Shown: positions 17,166-26,982 of the stretch, piece after piece
Layout of the letters: each line of letters opens with the position of its first letter
Numbering within the stretch: the first letter of the stretch is position 1
Assembly: GCA_020721445.1 (NCBI GenBank)
Contig: DYMU01000021.1
Coordinates: 1-45,659 of the forward strand
DNA from: Gemmobacter nectariphilus
GTDB taxonomy: Bacteria > Pseudomonadota > Alphaproteobacteria > Rhodobacterales > Rhodobacteraceae
Direction of reading: 5' to 3'
DNA: 45,659 nucleotides
Program-made: the position numbers and the translations under genes
The notes under the pieces: generated by a model
What the model saw: only the letters and a program-made list of their open reading frames with translations
Told to the model about the DNA's origin: nothing
Database searches by the model: none

Positions 17166-17833
17166 AAATCGGCCCCCGCAAGCTGCACCCGGCGGTTGGC
17201 GATCCGCAACACCCGCGCGGCAAGCTGGGATTTTGCCTGCCGGATCAGGTTCATGTCATGGGTCGCCACCAGAATGGTCTTCCCCATCCGGTTCAACTCG
17301 ACCAGCAGCGTCAGCAGGCGCAGCGACATTTCCCAATCCAGGTTGCCGGTGGGTTCATCGGCCAGAATGACATCGGGGTCCATGATCACGGCGCGGGCCA
17401 GCGCCGCGCGCTGCCGCTCGCCCCCCGACAGCGACGGCGGCAGGGCATCGGCCAGTTTGCCCAAACCGACCCACTCCAGCAGCGCCGTCAGGTCCTGGGT
17501 ATTGCCCGGTTTGCCACAGACCGTCAGCGGCAGTGTGACGTTGGTGGCCAGCGGCAGATGATCCAGAAACTGACAATCCTGATGCACCACCCCGATCCGA
17601 CGCCGGGTCAGCGCCACATCATCTCGGGCCAAGGTGCGGGCATCACGGCCAAACAGCGTCACCTGACCCGCCGTCGGGCGCAGTTCGGCATAGGCGAGTT
17701 TCAGGAACGTGGTCTTGCCCGCCCCCGAAGGTCCGGTCAGAAAATGGAACGAACCGGGCGCAAGGCGCAAGGCGACGTCCGACAGCAGCTCTCCGCCACC
17801 GTAATTGTAGCCGACGTTTTCGAACAAGATCAC
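17162..17833 (-). CDS. ftsE: FtsE-like ABC transporter ATP-binding protein
   Basis: A 223-residue ABC ATPase with Walker A GPSGAGKTT (about residues 34-42), Q-loop HQDCQFLDHL, signature LSGGERQ, Walker B VILADEPTGNLD and switch His in ATHDMNLI. The order and the adjacent permease identify FtsE. I chose the GTG at 17833 (MILFENVGYNYGG) since family members start with this strand; an upstream ATG at 17890 adds 19 non-conserved residues. It diverges from the zinc-ribbon gene. Confidence 0.88.
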   Translation of the reverse strand: MILFENVGYNYGGGELLSDVALRLAPGSFHFLTGPSGAGKTTFLKLAYAELRPTAGQVTLFGRDARTLARDDVALTRRRIGVVHQDCQFLDHLPLATNVTLPLTVCGKPGNTQDLTALLEWVGLGKLADALPPSLSGGERQRAALARAVIMDPDVILADEPTGNLDWEMSLRLLTLLVELNRMGKTILVATHDMNLIRQAKSQLAARVLRIANRRVQLAGADL

Positions 17834-17930
17834 CCGCAGCGCCCCCGGTTGGACCGCCGGCAGAATTGCCCAAAGCGGGGTCGGATACAATCGCGGCTGC
17901 GCAGGTTGTTACGAAAACAGGCACAAACCC

Positions 17931-17959
17931 TTGGCGAGGATCGGTATCGTTGCTACAGT
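17931..17959 (+). promoter_or_regulatory. Possible sigma-70-type promoter for the zinc-ribbon gene
   Basis: TTGGCG (17931-17936), a 17-base spacer and TACAGT (17954-17959) lie 41 bases before the ATG at 18000. The match to the housekeeping consensus is moderate, but spacing and position are right. Confidence 0.4.
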
Positions 17960-17999
17960 CACTTGAAAAGCCGGGAAAACCGGAAAGGGTTGTGCCGTT

Positions 18000-18833
18000 A
18001 TGCGTCTGATTTGTCCGAACTGTGATGCCCAGTATGAGGTGGACGCCAGCGCCATTCCCGAGGCGGGGCGCGACGTTCAGTGTTCAAACTGCGGCCATGC
18101 ATGGTTCCAGATGCGTGATGCCGAGCCGGAAGACCCCAGCGCCGCGCTGTATCGTGAGCCGGAGGGGCCTGAAACGCCCCCGCTGCCCGCGGCCTTGGCG
18201 CAAAGTGATGCCGATGATGCCGGATCAGAAGACGCCGAGGCCGAGGATGCGGGGCCGCCGCCCCGGCAGACCGCAGCCCCGATCCTGCGCAGTCAGGACG
18301 GCAGTTTCCTTGAGGTGTTGCGCGAAGAGGCCGAGCGCGAGAAGGCAGCCCGGCGCGCCGACGCGCAGGGGATAGAATTGCAGGGCGACCTTGGCTTGCC
18401 GCCACCGGTGCCCGCCGGGGTGGGTGCTGCCTCGGTGCCAGCCGGGATGAGCGATGCCGAAAAGCGCATTGCAGCCATGAAGGGTGAGCGCGTCGCCCCA
18501 CCGCGCCCGGCCGCGCGCCGCGATCTGCTGCCGGACATTGAAGAAATCAACTCCTCTTTGCGTCCCAGCGAAACACGCGATGCGGACATGGTGCCGACGA
18601 AAGACCCGTCAAGCGGGCAAGCGTCGGGCTTTCGGTCCGGGTTCGTTCTGATGCTGCTGGTCGCGCTGTTTGCGGTGGTTCTGTATCTGATGGCGCCGCA
18701 AATCTCGGCCCAGATCCCGGCAGCGGCCAAGGCGATGACGGCCTATGTTTCGGCGGTCGAGTCGGCCCGCGCAGCTTTGGACGGGTTGATGCAGAAGGCA
18801 ACCGGCGCGATGAACGGCCTGAGCGGCGGCTGA
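18000..18833 (+). CDS. Zinc-ribbon domain membrane protein
   Basis: A 277-residue protein. It starts with an MJ0042-type zinc ribbon: C5PNC8 and C28SNC31 in MRLICPNCDAQYEV and DVQCSNCGHAWFQ. A long acidic, proline-rich linker follows (about 40-205), then one transmembrane helix at about 213-233 (VLMLLVALFAVVLYLMA) and a short outside tail. The layout suggests a cytoplasmic metal-binding head tethered to the membrane by a flexible arm. The gene diverges from ftsE, but a division role is only a guess. Function is unknown. Confidence 0.8.
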   Translation: MRLICPNCDAQYEVDASAIPEAGRDVQCSNCGHAWFQMRDAEPEDPSAALYREPEGPETPPLPAALAQSDADDAGSEDAEAEDAGPPPRQTAAPILRSQDGSFLEVLREEAEREKAARRADAQGIELQGDLGLPPPVPAGVGAASVPAGMSDAEKRIAAMKGERVAPPRPAARRDLLPDIEEINSSLRPSETRDADMVPTKDPSSGQASGFRSGFVLMLLVALFAVVLYLMAPQISAQIPAAAKAMTAYVSAVESARAALDGLMQKATGAMNGLSGG

Positions 18834-18910
18834 CATCGGCGTGACGCGGCGGCCGGGATGACAAGGCCGAAACCTGCGGCCATGCTGGCAGCAGTTTGCC
18901 GGAGGACGCC

Positions 18911-20914
18911 ATGAGCCATTATCCCCATCTGCTTGCACCGCTTGACCTTGGGCATCTCGTGCTGCCCAACCGGGTGCTGATGGGGTCGATGCACACCGGG
19001 TTGGAAGAAACCGGCGACTGGGGCCGGGTGGCCGCGTTTTATGCCGCGCGGGCGGCGGGCGGTGTCGGGCTGATCGTGACCGGCGGCATGGCGCCCAACC
19101 GCGAAGGCGGGGTGTTTCCGGGGGCGGCGGGGCTGTTTTCCGACGCCGATATCGCCAATCACCGCGGCGTCACCGCTGCCGTCCACAGCGCGGGCGGGCG
19201 GATTGCGATGCAGATCCTGCACGCCGGGCGCTATGCCTATGGCAAGGAATGTGTGGCCCCTTCGGCGCTGAAATCGCCGATCTCGCCCTTTGTGCCGCGC
19301 GCGCTGGATGAAGACGGCATCGAAAAGCAGATCAGCGACATGGTGACGGCGGCGCAGCGGGCACAGGCGGCGGGCTATGACGGGGTCGAGGTGATGGGGT
19401 CGGAAGGCTATTTCCTGAACCAGTTTCTGGTGCGCCACACCAACCACCGCACCGACCGCTGGGGCGGTGCTTATGACAACCGGATGCGCCTGCCGGTCGA
19501 GGTGGTGCGCCGGGTGCGCGCCGCGGTGGGACCGGATTTCATAGTGATCTACCGGATCAGCCTGATTGATCTTGTCCCTGACGGGTCACGCTGGGGCGAG
19601 GTGGTGACGCTTGCCCGCGCGGTGCAGGCGGCGGGGGCCAGCATGCTGAATACCGGCATCGGCTGGCACGAGGCGCGGGTGCCGACGATTGCCACCTCGG
19701 TGCCACGGGCGGCGTTTACCTGGCTGACGGCTCGGTTGCGGCCCCATGTGTCGATCCCGGTCATCACGTCAAACCGCATCAACACGCCCGAGGTGGGCGA
19801 GGCGGTGCTTGCGGCTGGGCAGGCCGACATGGTCAGCATGGCGCGCCCGTTTCTGGCGGACCCCGACTTTGTTGCCAAGGCAGCGGCGGGGCGGGGGGCC
19901 GAGATTGCGCCCTGCATCGCCTGCAATCAGGCCTGTCTGGACCACACCTTCAGCGGCAAGCTGACCTCGTGTCTGGTCAACCCGCGCGCCTGCCACGAAA
20001 CCGAGTTGGTCTATGCCCCGACCGATACGCCCAAGCGGGTGGCGGTGGTGGGTGCGGGTGCCGGCGGCATGATGGTGGCGCTGGTGGCGGCGGGGCGCGG
20101 CCACGCGGTGACGCTGTTTGAAAAGGCGGCCGAGGTGGGCGGGCAGTTGAACCTTGCCAAGCAAGTGCCGGGCAAGGAAGAATTTCACGGGCTGGTGGCG
20201 TGGTTCGCGCAGGGTCTGGCGAAGGCGGGCGTCGATCTGCGGCTGAACTGTGCACCGGGGGTCACGGAGTTGCGCAGCTATGACGCGGTGATCGTGGCCA
20301 CGGGTGTCTTGCCGCGCGATCCGGGGATTGCCGGGCAAGACCGCGCCTTGGGATATGCGCAGGTGCTGCGCGGTGCGCCGGTGGGCAAGCGCGTGGCCAT
20401 CGTCGGCGCGGGCGGCATCGGCTTTGATGTCGCCGAATATCTGGCGCAGTCAGGGGTCAGCCCGACGCTGGACCTTGACCTGTGGCGACAGGAATGGGGT
20501 GTGGGCGATCCGGCGCAGACAGCCGGTGGTCTGGCGGAACCACAGCCCCACGCCCCCGCGCGGCAGGTATGGCTGTTGCAGCGCAAGGCCGAAAAGCCCG
20601 GGCGGCGGTTGGGCAAGACGACGGGGTGGATCCACCGGACGGCCCTTGCGGCCAAGGGCGTGACCATGCTTGGTGGCGTGTCCTATGAGGCGATCACAGA
20701 ACACGGTTTTGCCATCACCCGTGACGGCCAGTCAGAGGTTCTGGATGTTGATACGGTTGTGCTGTGTGCCGGACAGGTGCCGGACCGCAGCCTTGCCGAT
20801 GCGCTGACGGCGGCAGGGGTTGCGCATCATGTGATTGGCGGGGCCGACGTCGCAGCCGAACTGGATGCCAAGCGCGCCATTGATCAGGGCGCACGACTGG
20901 CGGCAGCGATATGA
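18911..20914 (+). CDS. fadH: 2,4-dienoyl-CoA reductase-type NADPH:flavin oxidoreductase
   Basis: A 667-residue protein of the same length and layout as E. coli FadH. An N-terminal old-yellow-enzyme TIM barrel carries GYDGVEVMGSEGYFLNQF. A 4Fe-4S site has cysteines 335, 338, 342 and 354 in CIACNQAC...TSC. The C-terminal NAD(P)/FAD domain has GAGAGGMM and a second dinucleotide fold VAIVGAGGIGFDVAEYL. FadH reduces 2,4-dienoyl-CoA so unsaturated fatty acids can enter beta-oxidation. Trimethylamine dehydrogenase-like relatives share the layout, so the substrate is likely rather than proven. ATG 18911 has GGAGG before it. Confidence 0.85.
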   Translation: MSHYPHLLAPLDLGHLVLPNRVLMGSMHTGLEETGDWGRVAAFYAARAAGGVGLIVTGGMAPNREGGVFPGAAGLFSDADIANHRGVTAAVHSAGGRIAMQILHAGRYAYGKECVAPSALKSPISPFVPRALDEDGIEKQISDMVTAAQRAQAAGYDGVEVMGSEGYFLNQFLVRHTNHRTDRWGGAYDNRMRLPVEVVRRVRAAVGPDFIVIYRISLIDLVPDGSRWGEVVTLARAVQAAGASMLNTGIGWHEARVPTIATSVPRAAFTWLTARLRPHVSIPVITSNRINTPEVGEAVLAAGQADMVSMARPFLADPDFVAKAAAGRGAEIAPCIACNQACLDHTFSGKLTSCLVNPRACHETELVYAPTDTPKRVAVVGAGAGGMMVALVAAGRGHAVTLFEKAAEVGGQLNLAKQVPGKEEFHGLVAWFAQGLAKAGVDLRLNCAPGVTELRSYDAVIVATGVLPRDPGIAGQDRALGYAQVLRGAPVGKRVAIVGAGGIGFDVAEYLAQSGVSPTLDLDLWRQEWGVGDPAQTAGGLAEPQPHAPARQVWLLQRKAEKPGRRLGKTTGWIHRTALAAKGVTMLGGVSYEAITEHGFAITRDGQSEVLDVDTVVLCAGQVPDRSLADALTAAGVAHHVIGGADVAAELDAKRAIDQGARLAAAI

Positions 20915-20954
20915 TCTGTCCCCTGACCGGTCTGGCCCGTTGCGACGTGCCAAC

Positions 20955-20984
20955 CCCGCAGCCACCGGGCCCGCAGCCACCGGG
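20955..20984. repeat. Exact 15-bp tandem duplication
   Basis: CCCGCAGCCACCGGG occurs twice in a row with no spacer (20955-20969 and 20970-20984), in the gap between the fadH-type gene and the molybdopterin-fold gene. It is probably a slippage duplication. Confidence 0.7.
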
Positions 20985-21092
20985 GCATGCGGTCATATCC
21001 ATCGGAATAGGCATCGCGTCGAAGCGGAAATGACCGTGGACAAAGGCGCAAGAGCATGGAAGCCTTGTGCGGTTCCTGTGAAGAGGCCTGCG

Positions 21093-21608
21093 ATGAGATT
21101 TCCTCGACGGTTGATGACCGGCATGATGCTGTCTGGCCTGTGCCTGCACCCCGTTTCATCCCTTGCCGAACCGTTTCCAGCCCCGACCGAAGAGGTGATC
21201 CTGACCATTGACGGCAAGCTGGGACCGGACATGCCAGCCAGCGGGATCGCGCTGGATCTGGCCGGGTTGAAGGCTCTGCCTGCGACCAGCTTTACCACCC
21301 GGACAATCTGGACGGATGGCCCCAAGACCTTTACCGGCGTCTCGCTGAGGCGTCTCTTGGAAATGGCGGGGGCCAGCGGTGACACGGTCTGGGCCGAAGC
21401 CCTGAACGGCTATCAGGTCGAGATGAAGATACCCGAGCTTCACCCCGAGTTTCCGATCATCGCCTATCAGATTGACGGGGTCGAGTTCACCCGCCGTGAC
21501 AAGGGGCCGTTGTGGATTGTGTATCCCTATGATCTTGATGAACAATATCGGTCTGAAATCAGCTATGCCACCAGTGTCTGGCAGTTGCAGAAGATGACGG
21601 TTGAATAG
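21093..21608 (+). CDS. Secreted protein with molybdopterin-binding (sulfite oxidase-like) fold
   Basis: A 171-residue protein with a signal peptide (RRLMTGMMLSGLCLHPVSSLA) and a short domain like the oxidoreductase molybdopterin-binding fold. Markers are LDLAGLKALPATSFTT, TFTGVSLRRLLEMAG, ALNGYQVEMKIPEL and GPLWIVYPYDLD. It is much shorter than true sulfite oxidases and lacks the cofactor-ligating cysteine I would expect, so it is likely a non-catalytic or sensory version. Such proteins often sit beside sensor kinases or GGDEF proteins; none is seen here. The start at 21093 has GAGG upstream. Confidence 0.7.
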   Translation: MRFPRRLMTGMMLSGLCLHPVSSLAEPFPAPTEEVILTIDGKLGPDMPASGIALDLAGLKALPATSFTTRTIWTDGPKTFTGVSLRRLLEMAGASGDTVWAEALNGYQVEMKIPELHPEFPIIAYQIDGVEFTRRDKGPLWIVYPYDLDEQYRSEISYATSVWQLQKMTVE

Positions 21609-21746
21609 ACCGGGCACAAACGCCTGCCCGGCTGTTCGGGCCTGAAGCGCGCCGATGATTGTCAGAGGTCCACTTTGCGCCAAGGGCACACCGCGCCCAT
21701 GGGACAAGGGCAAGCCAGGTGTCAGATGGCACGACCGTGCGGCCGT

Positions 21747-22100
21747 TCAGAAGTTGTTCGGGTTTCCCGGCAGGATGACACCGGTGCCTTCATCGCCCGA
21801 CGCGCCAACCCAGACCAGATTTCGCCCGCTTAACCGAACCGACCAACAGCTTGCCGGGTTGCCATCATAGGCAAGGCACAGCCGGTTGCCTGCCACGCTC
21901 CACGCGCCGGCGTAATCGGCCCCGCGAATTGACCCGTCGGTGCCATAATATTCCTCGAACCCACCCGACGCCACCATCGCACCGCGCACGGTATTCCCGG
22001 CAATCGCCGCGCTGATATCGCTGGCCGACGCGGTGTCTTGCGCAGATGCAGGCACGGCAGCCAGAATGGCCAAGCCAAGGATCAGGCGAAACGGCGTCAT
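21747..22100 (-). CDS. Small secreted protein of unknown function
   Basis: A 117-residue protein with a clear signal peptide (TPFRLILGLAILAAVPASA, cut before QD). The mature part has EEYYGTDGSIRGADYAGAWS, then RLCLAYDGNPASCWSVRLSG (two cysteines) and ends GTGVILPGNPNNF. The pattern resembles a family of small periplasmic alphaproteobacterial proteins with the ending GNPNNF; I know no function. AGGAG lies upstream of ATG 22100. It follows hisG on the same strand with a 45-base gap and may be read from the his operon. Confidence 0.7.
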   Translation of the reverse strand: MTPFRLILGLAILAAVPASAQDTASASDISAAIAGNTVRGAMVASGGFEEYYGTDGSIRGADYAGAWSVAGNRLCLAYDGNPASCWSVRLSGRNLVWVGASGDEGTGVILPGNPNNF

Positions 22101-22145
22101 CCGGATGCTCCTGTTGCGTCCAAGGTAACGCAAAGGGGGGCGGTG

Positions 22146-22868
22146 TCAAACCGTTGGTCGGGTCAGATATTCCGGAACCGTCAGGCCCAGCAGCGCTGCC
22201 AGCCGCGCCATCGTGGCACGCTGCGCTGTGTCCCAACAGGCGGCGTGGGACGCAAACAGCACCGCCTGGCTGGAATGGATCAGCGCATCGGACAGGATTT
22301 TCAGATGGTTCGCCCGCAGCGTTTCGCCCGACGACGTGATGTCGGCAATCGCCTCGGCGGTCAGGTTCTTGACCGTGCCTTCGGTGGCACCCTGACTGTC
22401 GACCAACTGGTAATCGGCCACGCCCTGCGCTGTCAGAAACTCGCGCACAAGACGGTGGTATTTGGTGGCAATCCGCAGCCGAAAGCCATGCGCCTTGCGA
22501 AAGGCCGCTGCCGCGGCATCCAGATCATCCAGCGTATCGACATCGACCCAACAGGTTGGCACCGCGATGATCAGATCGGCCTGACCGAAACCAAGCGGGG
22601 CCCATTCCGTCACGAGGCTGGACCAATCGGCCAGCTTGTCGCGCACAAGGTCTGACCCGGTGACGCCAAGATGGATGCGCCCCGCCGCCAGTTCCCGCGG
22701 GATCTCTCCGGCCGAAAGCAGAACCAGTTCAACGCCTTCCACGCCATCGACCGCGCCGGAATATTCGCGCTCGGCCCCGGCAAGACGCAAGGTCACGCCG
22801 CGTGTGCCGAACCAGTCGAAGGTTTTCTCCATCAGCCGACCCTTGGACGGCACGCCGATCTTGATCAT
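22146..22868 (-). CDS. hisG: ATP phosphoribosyltransferase, short form
   Basis: A 240-residue HisG of the short type, without the C-terminal ACT-like regulatory domain. Markers are [25 protein letters not shown], and the PRPP-loop region SQGATEGTVKNLTAEAIADITSSG. It condenses ATP and PRPP in the first step of histidine synthesis. Short HisG needs HisZ as regulatory partner, and hisZ lies directly upstream with a four-base overlap, which explains the short length. Confidence 0.95.
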   Translation of the reverse strand: MIKIGVPSKGRLMEKTFDWFGTRGVTLRLAGAEREYSGAVDGVEGVELVLLSAGEIPRELAAGRIHLGVTGSDLVRDKLADWSSLVTEWAPLGFGQADLIIAVPTCWVDVDTLDDLDAAAAAFRKAHGFRLRIATKYHRLVREFLTAQGVADYQLVDSQGATEGTVKNLTAEAIADITSSGETLRANHLKILSDALIHSSQAVLFASHAACWDTAQRATMARLAALLGLTVPEYLTRPTV

Positions 22869-23977
22869 GGCTGGCCCCCTTGCAGGCGCGCGAAAAGCCC
22901 GGCGCGGATCACGCCCCCGACCGCCGGAATGGATCTGCCCTGCCCCAGAACGGCGGTCAGCGCGTCATAGCGCCCGCCGCTGGCGACCGGGGGAAGGCTT
23001 GCGTCATCGGCAAGGAAGCTGAACACAAAGCCATCATAGTATTCAAGGCTGGTGCGGCCATGGCTCGCCTCGAACGGCAGGGTGTCCACGTCGATGCCAT
23101 GGCTGGAAAGCGCCGTCAGCCGCGCCGCAAACCGGTCAACGGCAGGGGTGATGGCGGGCAGCAGCGGGGTAATGCCGCGCAGATGGTCCAAAGCCGCGCA
23201 GGACGGCGCTTGCAGCGACACAAGGTCATACAGCAGGGCGGCCTCGGGGGCGGCCAGCGGGGGGGTGCGGGCATCTTCGATCAGCGCCTCGGCACGGGCG
23301 GTGATTTCGTCCGCACCGCGCAGGCCGGTGAAGGTGCCCGCTTGCGCGATCAGATCGGCGGGGGTGCCCTGTCCAAGCCGGTCAAGCACCTGCTTGCGGG
23401 CGGCGGGCATCGGTGCGCGGCCCGAAAACCGGTCCAGCAGCGCGCGAAAGCGGTGGGGCCGCCAGATATGGCGCAGCAATGCCTGCTTGCGGCGGTCGGT
23501 TGTCGCAAGGCCGCGCACGGCAGCCATCAGGATACCGATATCACCAATGACCGGGCGCAGGTGCAGGCCGTTTTCGGCAAGCACCTGAGTTATCAATGAA
23601 AAAACCAGCGCATCCGACTGCTCGGGAAGGTCACGGCGAAAGATCTCGATCCCCGCCTGATGGTATTCCGACGGCCGGTCGCCGGCGCGGTCTTGCTTGC
23701 GAAACACCGGGCCGGAATAGGCATAGATCGCGGGCTCGGCCCCGCCTGCCATGTGTTGCTGCACCACCGGAACCGTGAAATCGGGGCGCAGCATCATTTC
23801 TCCGCGCAGCGGATCGGCGGTGATATAGGCGCGGGCGCGGATGTCCTCGCCATATAAATCCAGAAGTGTTTCAGCGGGTTGCAGGATGTCGGCCTCAATG
23901 CGCGTGGCACCTTTGGCCACGAACCAATCGGCCAGCCGGTCTGAGCGCGCGCGTTCCGGGCCGGGGCTTTGCATCAT
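22865..23977 (-). CDS. hisZ: ATP phosphoribosyltransferase regulatory subunit
   Basis: A 370-residue HisS paralogue. The class II synthetase core is visible in [42 protein letters not shown] and [15 protein letters not shown], but it is about 130 residues shorter than HisS and lacks the anticodon-binding end. In the HisZ family it holds the histidine feedback site of the HisG-HisZ complex. Two adjacent ATGs (23977 and 23974) overlap the hisS stop; either can be the start. Confidence 0.93.
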   Translation of the reverse strand: MMQSPGPERARSDRLADWFVAKGATRIEADILQPAETLLDLYGEDIRARAYITADPLRGEMMLRPDFTVPVVQQHMAGGAEPAIYAYSGPVFRKQDRAGDRPSEYHQAGIEIFRRDLPEQSDALVFSLITQVLAENGLHLRPVIGDIGILMAAVRGLATTDRRKQALLRHIWRPHRFRALLDRFSGRAPMPAARKQVLDRLGQGTPADLIAQAGTFTGLRGADEITARAEALIEDARTPPLAAPEAALLYDLVSLQAPSCAALDHLRGITPLLPAITPAVDRFAARLTALSSHGIDVDTLPFEASHGRTSLEYYDGFVFSFLADDASLPPVASGGRYDALTAVLGQGRSIPAVGGVIRAGLFARLQGGQP

Positions 23978-25473
23978 GGCCGATCCTGGGTTTGGCTGTC
24001 CAGCATCCGCCGCACCCGCGCCACCAGATCGGCGCGCGGAATTTCGACCTGAGCGGGCCGGTCTTTCCATTCCTCCAGCGTGGCGTTCTGGGCGATCTGC
24101 GCGCCAAGGATCAGGTCTTTCAGGATGACCGTGCCCTGTTCGGCCTCGTTCCCGCCCTGGATCACTGCCACCGGGCTGTTGCGTTTGTCGGCGTATTTCA
24201 ACTGGTTGCCAAAGTTTTTCGGGTTACCGAGGTACACTTCGGCGCGAATACCGGCGTTTCGCAACTCGGCCACCATGCCCATATAATCGGCCATCCGGTC
24301 ACGGTCCATCACGGTTACCACCACCGGGCCAGCGGTATCGGCGCTGCTGCGCCCCTTGGCGCGCAGGGCGGCCAAAAGCCGATCAACCCCGATGGAAATG
24401 CCGGTGGCGGGCACCGATTGGCCGGTGAAGCGTTTCACGAGGTCGTCGTAGCGGCCACCGCCGGCAACGCTGCCGAATTGCCGCTTGCGACCCTTTTCGT
24501 CAAGGATTTCAAAGGTAAGCTCGGCCTCGAACACCGGACCGGTGTAGTAGCCAAGGCCCCGCACCACGCCGGGGTCAATGACGATACGGTCGAGGCCGTA
24601 GCCTTGGGCGGCAAGAAGTTCGGCAATGGTTTCAAGCTCTTGCACGCCTTCCGCGCCGATGGTGGAACTGGCTATCAGCGCGCGCAGACGCTTGACCGTC
24701 TCGGCCCCTGTGTCGCCCTTGGCTGAGGTGAACCCCATCACCACTTCGGCTTGTTCCGCGCTCAACCCCGCACCCTTGGTGAAGTCGCCGCTGTCATCCT
24801 TGCGGCCTTCGCCCAGCAGGGCGCGGACGCCGTCATCCCCCAGCCGATCCATCTTGTCGATGGCGCGCAAAACGATGCCGCGCTCGGCGGAAAAGCGTTC
24901 AGGATCAGTGGGATCAAGGACGCCTGCCACCTCCATCACGCCATTCAGAACCTTGCGGTTGTTGACTTTGATGATGTAGTTGCCCTGCATTCCGACGGCA
25001 TCCAAGGCGTCGGCCAGCATCATGCAAATCTCGGCGTCGGCGGCCACCGAGGGGGCACCCACTGTATCGGCATCACATTGATAAAATTGACGAAATCTGC
25101 CAGGTCCCGGCTTTTCATTGCGCCAGACCGGGCCCATGGCATAGCGGCGATAGGGCGAGGGCAGGTCGTTGCGGAACTGGGCGGCGACGCGGGCCAAGGG
25201 GGCGGTCAGGTCATAACGCAGCGCCAGCCAATCGGCGTCTTCATCCTGCCAGGCGAACACGCCATCATTCGGGCGGTCGACATCGGGCAGGAATTTGCCA
25301 AGCGATTCAACAGTTTCCACGGCACTGGTTTCCAGCGGGTCAAAGCCGTAGCGATGGTAAACCTGCGTGATCGCGTCCAGCATGGCGCGACGCTCGGTCA
25401 CTTCGGCGCCGAAATAATCGCGAAAGCCCTTTGGCGTTTCTGCCCTTGGGCGGCGGATTTTTGCTTCGGACAT
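23974..25473 (-). CDS. hisS: Histidyl-tRNA synthetase
   Basis: A 499-residue class II synthetase charging tRNA-His. Motifs are [50 protein letters not shown] (motif 2), [17 protein letters not shown], and [29 protein letters not shown] (motif 3), then a C-terminal anticodon-binding domain. The start ATG 25473 gives [17 protein letters not shown], while the longer frame adds 34 non-conserved residues. It leads the hisS-hisZ-hisG operon and diverges from slyX. Confidence 0.95.
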   Translation of the reverse strand: MSEAKIRRPRAETPKGFRDYFGAEVTERRAMLDAITQVYHRYGFDPLETSAVETVESLGKFLPDVDRPNDGVFAWQDEDADWLALRYDLTAPLARVAAQFRNDLPSPYRRYAMGPVWRNEKPGPGRFRQFYQCDADTVGAPSVAADAEICMMLADALDAVGMQGNYIIKVNNRKVLNGVMEVAGVLDPTDPERFSAERGIVLRAIDKMDRLGDDGVRALLGEGRKDDSGDFTKGAGLSAEQAEVVMGFTSAKGDTGAETVKRLRALIASSTIGAEGVQELETIAELLAAQGYGLDRIVIDPGVVRGLGYYTGPVFEAELTFEILDEKGRKRQFGSVAGGGRYDDLVKRFTGQSVPATGISIGVDRLLAALRAKGRSSADTAGPVVVTVMDRDRMADYMGMVAELRNAGIRAEVYLGNPKNFGNQLKYADKRNSPVAVIQGGNEAEQGTVILKDLILGAQIAQNATLEEWKDRPAQVEIPRADLVARVRRMLDSQTQDRP

Positions 25474-25613
25474 GGCGGTAGGCCCTTCGATCTGCTGCGC
25501 GGTTGCTGTAACCGATGGGCGGCGGGGCGGCAAGCGGCGCGGGGCGTGCTGGCCTTGTGTGCGGCGCGTGTGCACTTCGTGGTGCAGCCGTGGTCACAGC
25601 GAAGGGGGATGCG

Positions 25614-25814
25614 ATGGATCAGGACGACCAGTTGGAAGAACGGATCGCGCATCTGATGCGGGCGGTCGATGACCTGTCGGACGTGGTTGCTGCACAGCGC
25701 AAAGAGTTGGACCGGCTGACCCGACTGGTCGGGCTGCTGGTGGAACGCGAGGCCGAGCGCGAGGCGCAGGTGGGCGAAAGCCCGGCCGCAAACCAGAGGC
25801 CGCCACATTGGTAA
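25614..25814 (+). CDS. slyX: SlyX family protein
   Basis: A 66-residue coiled-coil protein: LEERIAHLMRAVDDLSDVVAAQRKELDRLTRLVGLLVERE, with a basic/proline tail ending PPHW, the usual SlyX ending. The biochemical role of SlyX is not known. A purine-rich GAAGGGGG lies before ATG 25614. Confidence 0.85.
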   Translation: MDQDDQLEERIAHLMRAVDDLSDVVAAQRKELDRLTRLVGLLVEREAEREAQVGESPAANQRPPHW

Positions 25815-25864
25815 GGGGCCTTGCCAGCATGGACAGGCGGGCCGCGATCCCCTAAACCGACTGC

Positions 25865-26104
25865 ATGATGTGGGATCAGGAAATTGACGCGCTGGGGTTG
25901 CTGTGCCCGCTGCCGGTGCTGAAGGCGCGCAAGCGGTTGCTGGCAATGGCACCGGGGCAGGTGTTGCGGCTGGTGGCCAGTGATCCGGCCTCGATCATCG
26001 ATGTGCCGCATTTTTGCAGCCAGTCGGGCGACACGCTGATCGACAGCCAGCAAGACGGCGACGCGCGGGTGTTCTTGATCCGCAAGGGTCAGCCCAAGGC
26101 CTGA
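25865..26104 (+). CDS. tusA: TusA-family sulfur carrier protein
   Basis: A 79-residue protein of the SirA/TusA family. The active-site CPxP motif is present (Cys14 in GLLCPLPVLKAR), followed by KRLLAMAPGQVLRLVASD. The cysteine carries persulfide sulfur for tRNA thiolation or for sulfur and molybdenum-cofactor enzymes. It lies next to mobA and its partner, whose 3' end overlaps this gene by 16 bases tail to tail; a link to molybdenum cofactor sulfuration is an inference from position. Confidence 0.85.
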   Translation: MMWDQEIDALGLLCPLPVLKARKRLLAMAPGQVLRLVASDPASIIDVPHFCSQSGDTLIDSQQDGDARVFLIRKGQPKA

Positions 26105-26982
26105 TGCAACAGGCCGGTGTGTCCGGCCGCGAGGATCCAGCCTTCTTCTGACAGGGCCGGTGTGCGGACGGTCATGATCCGGCGCATGTCTGTGGCGGGC
26201 AGACCGGCAAGCGCCTGTGCCAGCAGCCGGACCTGTGCTTCGTCCACGACCATGCCGGTGGCGGCGGTCAGGGCGCGCACCGGTGCCGCCAGAAGGGACG
26301 GATAGACCTCGGCCAGCACGACGGGCGCGGTGGGCGGCTGAAACGGCCAGACGGCGATCTGGCCGGCAAAGCGGCTGCGCAACCGGTGCAGCATGGGCAA
26401 CCCGGTCAAGACCTGCGCCCCCACCGCCCCGGCCCCGGCCAGTTGCCAGACCGGCTTTGGGGCCGCCCCCGGCCCGCGGGCCGCCAGATCGGTGGCGCGA
26501 TGCGGTGCCAGACCGGGTGGCAGCGCGGGTTTCAGACGCGGCAGATCGGGGATCTGCTGCTTTTCGCCATTGCCCCAGAACGGCCCATCGCCGGGAAAAT
26601 GACGGTTCATCTGGGCGGCGACGTGCCGGTAGTTTGTGACATTCGCCACCGTATCTGTCACCCGGGCCGCCAGCCAGGCCCAGAGGTCCAGCGCGTCGGT
26701 GGTTCCGGTCAGTTGGGCACAAAAGCCGGACGGGGTGCCAAAGGCGAAATCCGCGCCGATCAGCAGGCGGTGGCCTTGGCCCAGACTGCTGCGAATGAGG
26801 TCGCACAGGGCGGCCTCGGCGGCCAGACGGGTGGGCAGATTGCGGGCGGTGGGGGTGTGGGTCGTCGGGTTGCGGGTGGTCGGGTTGGGCGCGCATGCCT
26901 GGGCCAGCCAGATCGAATCCTTGCCAAGACGCGGCCCCTTGGCGGCGGACCAGTCAAGGATGGCTACATGGTCAAACCTCAT
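26089..26982 (-). CDS. Uncharacterised protein coupled to mobA
   Basis: A 297-residue protein. It starts MRFDHVAILDWSAAKGPR, then has LLIGADFAFGTPSGF (about 84-98), YRHVAAQMNRHFPG, VVLAEVYPSLLA (about 224-235) and MRRIMTVRTPALSEEGWI near the end. The early DWSAAK and later IGADFAFG and AEVYPS look like acidic active-site strands, as in RNase H-like or DUF429-type folds, but I cannot name the family with confidence. Residues about 32-50 are a Thr/Pro/Asn repeat that looks like recent expansion. Its start overlaps the mobA stop (ATGA), so it is probably made with MobA. Confidence 0.6.
   Translation of the reverse strand: MRFDHVAILDWSAAKGPRLGKDSIWLAQACAPNPTTRNPTTHTPTARNLPTRLAAEAALCDLIRSSLGQGHRLLIGADFAFGTPSGFCAQLTGTTDALDLWAWLAARVTDTVANVTNYRHVAAQMNRHFPGDGPFWGNGEKQQIPDLPRLKPALPPGLAPHRATDLAARGPGAAPKPVWQLAGAGAVGAQVLTGLPMLHRLRSRFAGQIAVWPFQPPTAPVVLAEVYPSLLAAPVRALTAATGMVVDEAQVRLLAQALAGLPATDMRRIMTVRTPALSEEGWILAAGHTGLLHQALG
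26838..26890. repeat. Imperfect short tandem repeat inside the mobA-linked gene
   Basis: G/T-rich units of about 15 bases (GTCGGGTTGCGGGTG and variants) repeat three to four times. In the minus-strand protein they encode NPTTRNPTTHTPTARNLPT. The unit length is a multiple of three, so the frame is kept. Confidence 0.6.

Noticed and set aside
21614-21635. CCGGGC...GCCCGG repeat after the molybdopterin-fold gene as a terminator
   Set aside because: There is no U-tract and the loop is long; it is left as background GC-rich symmetry.
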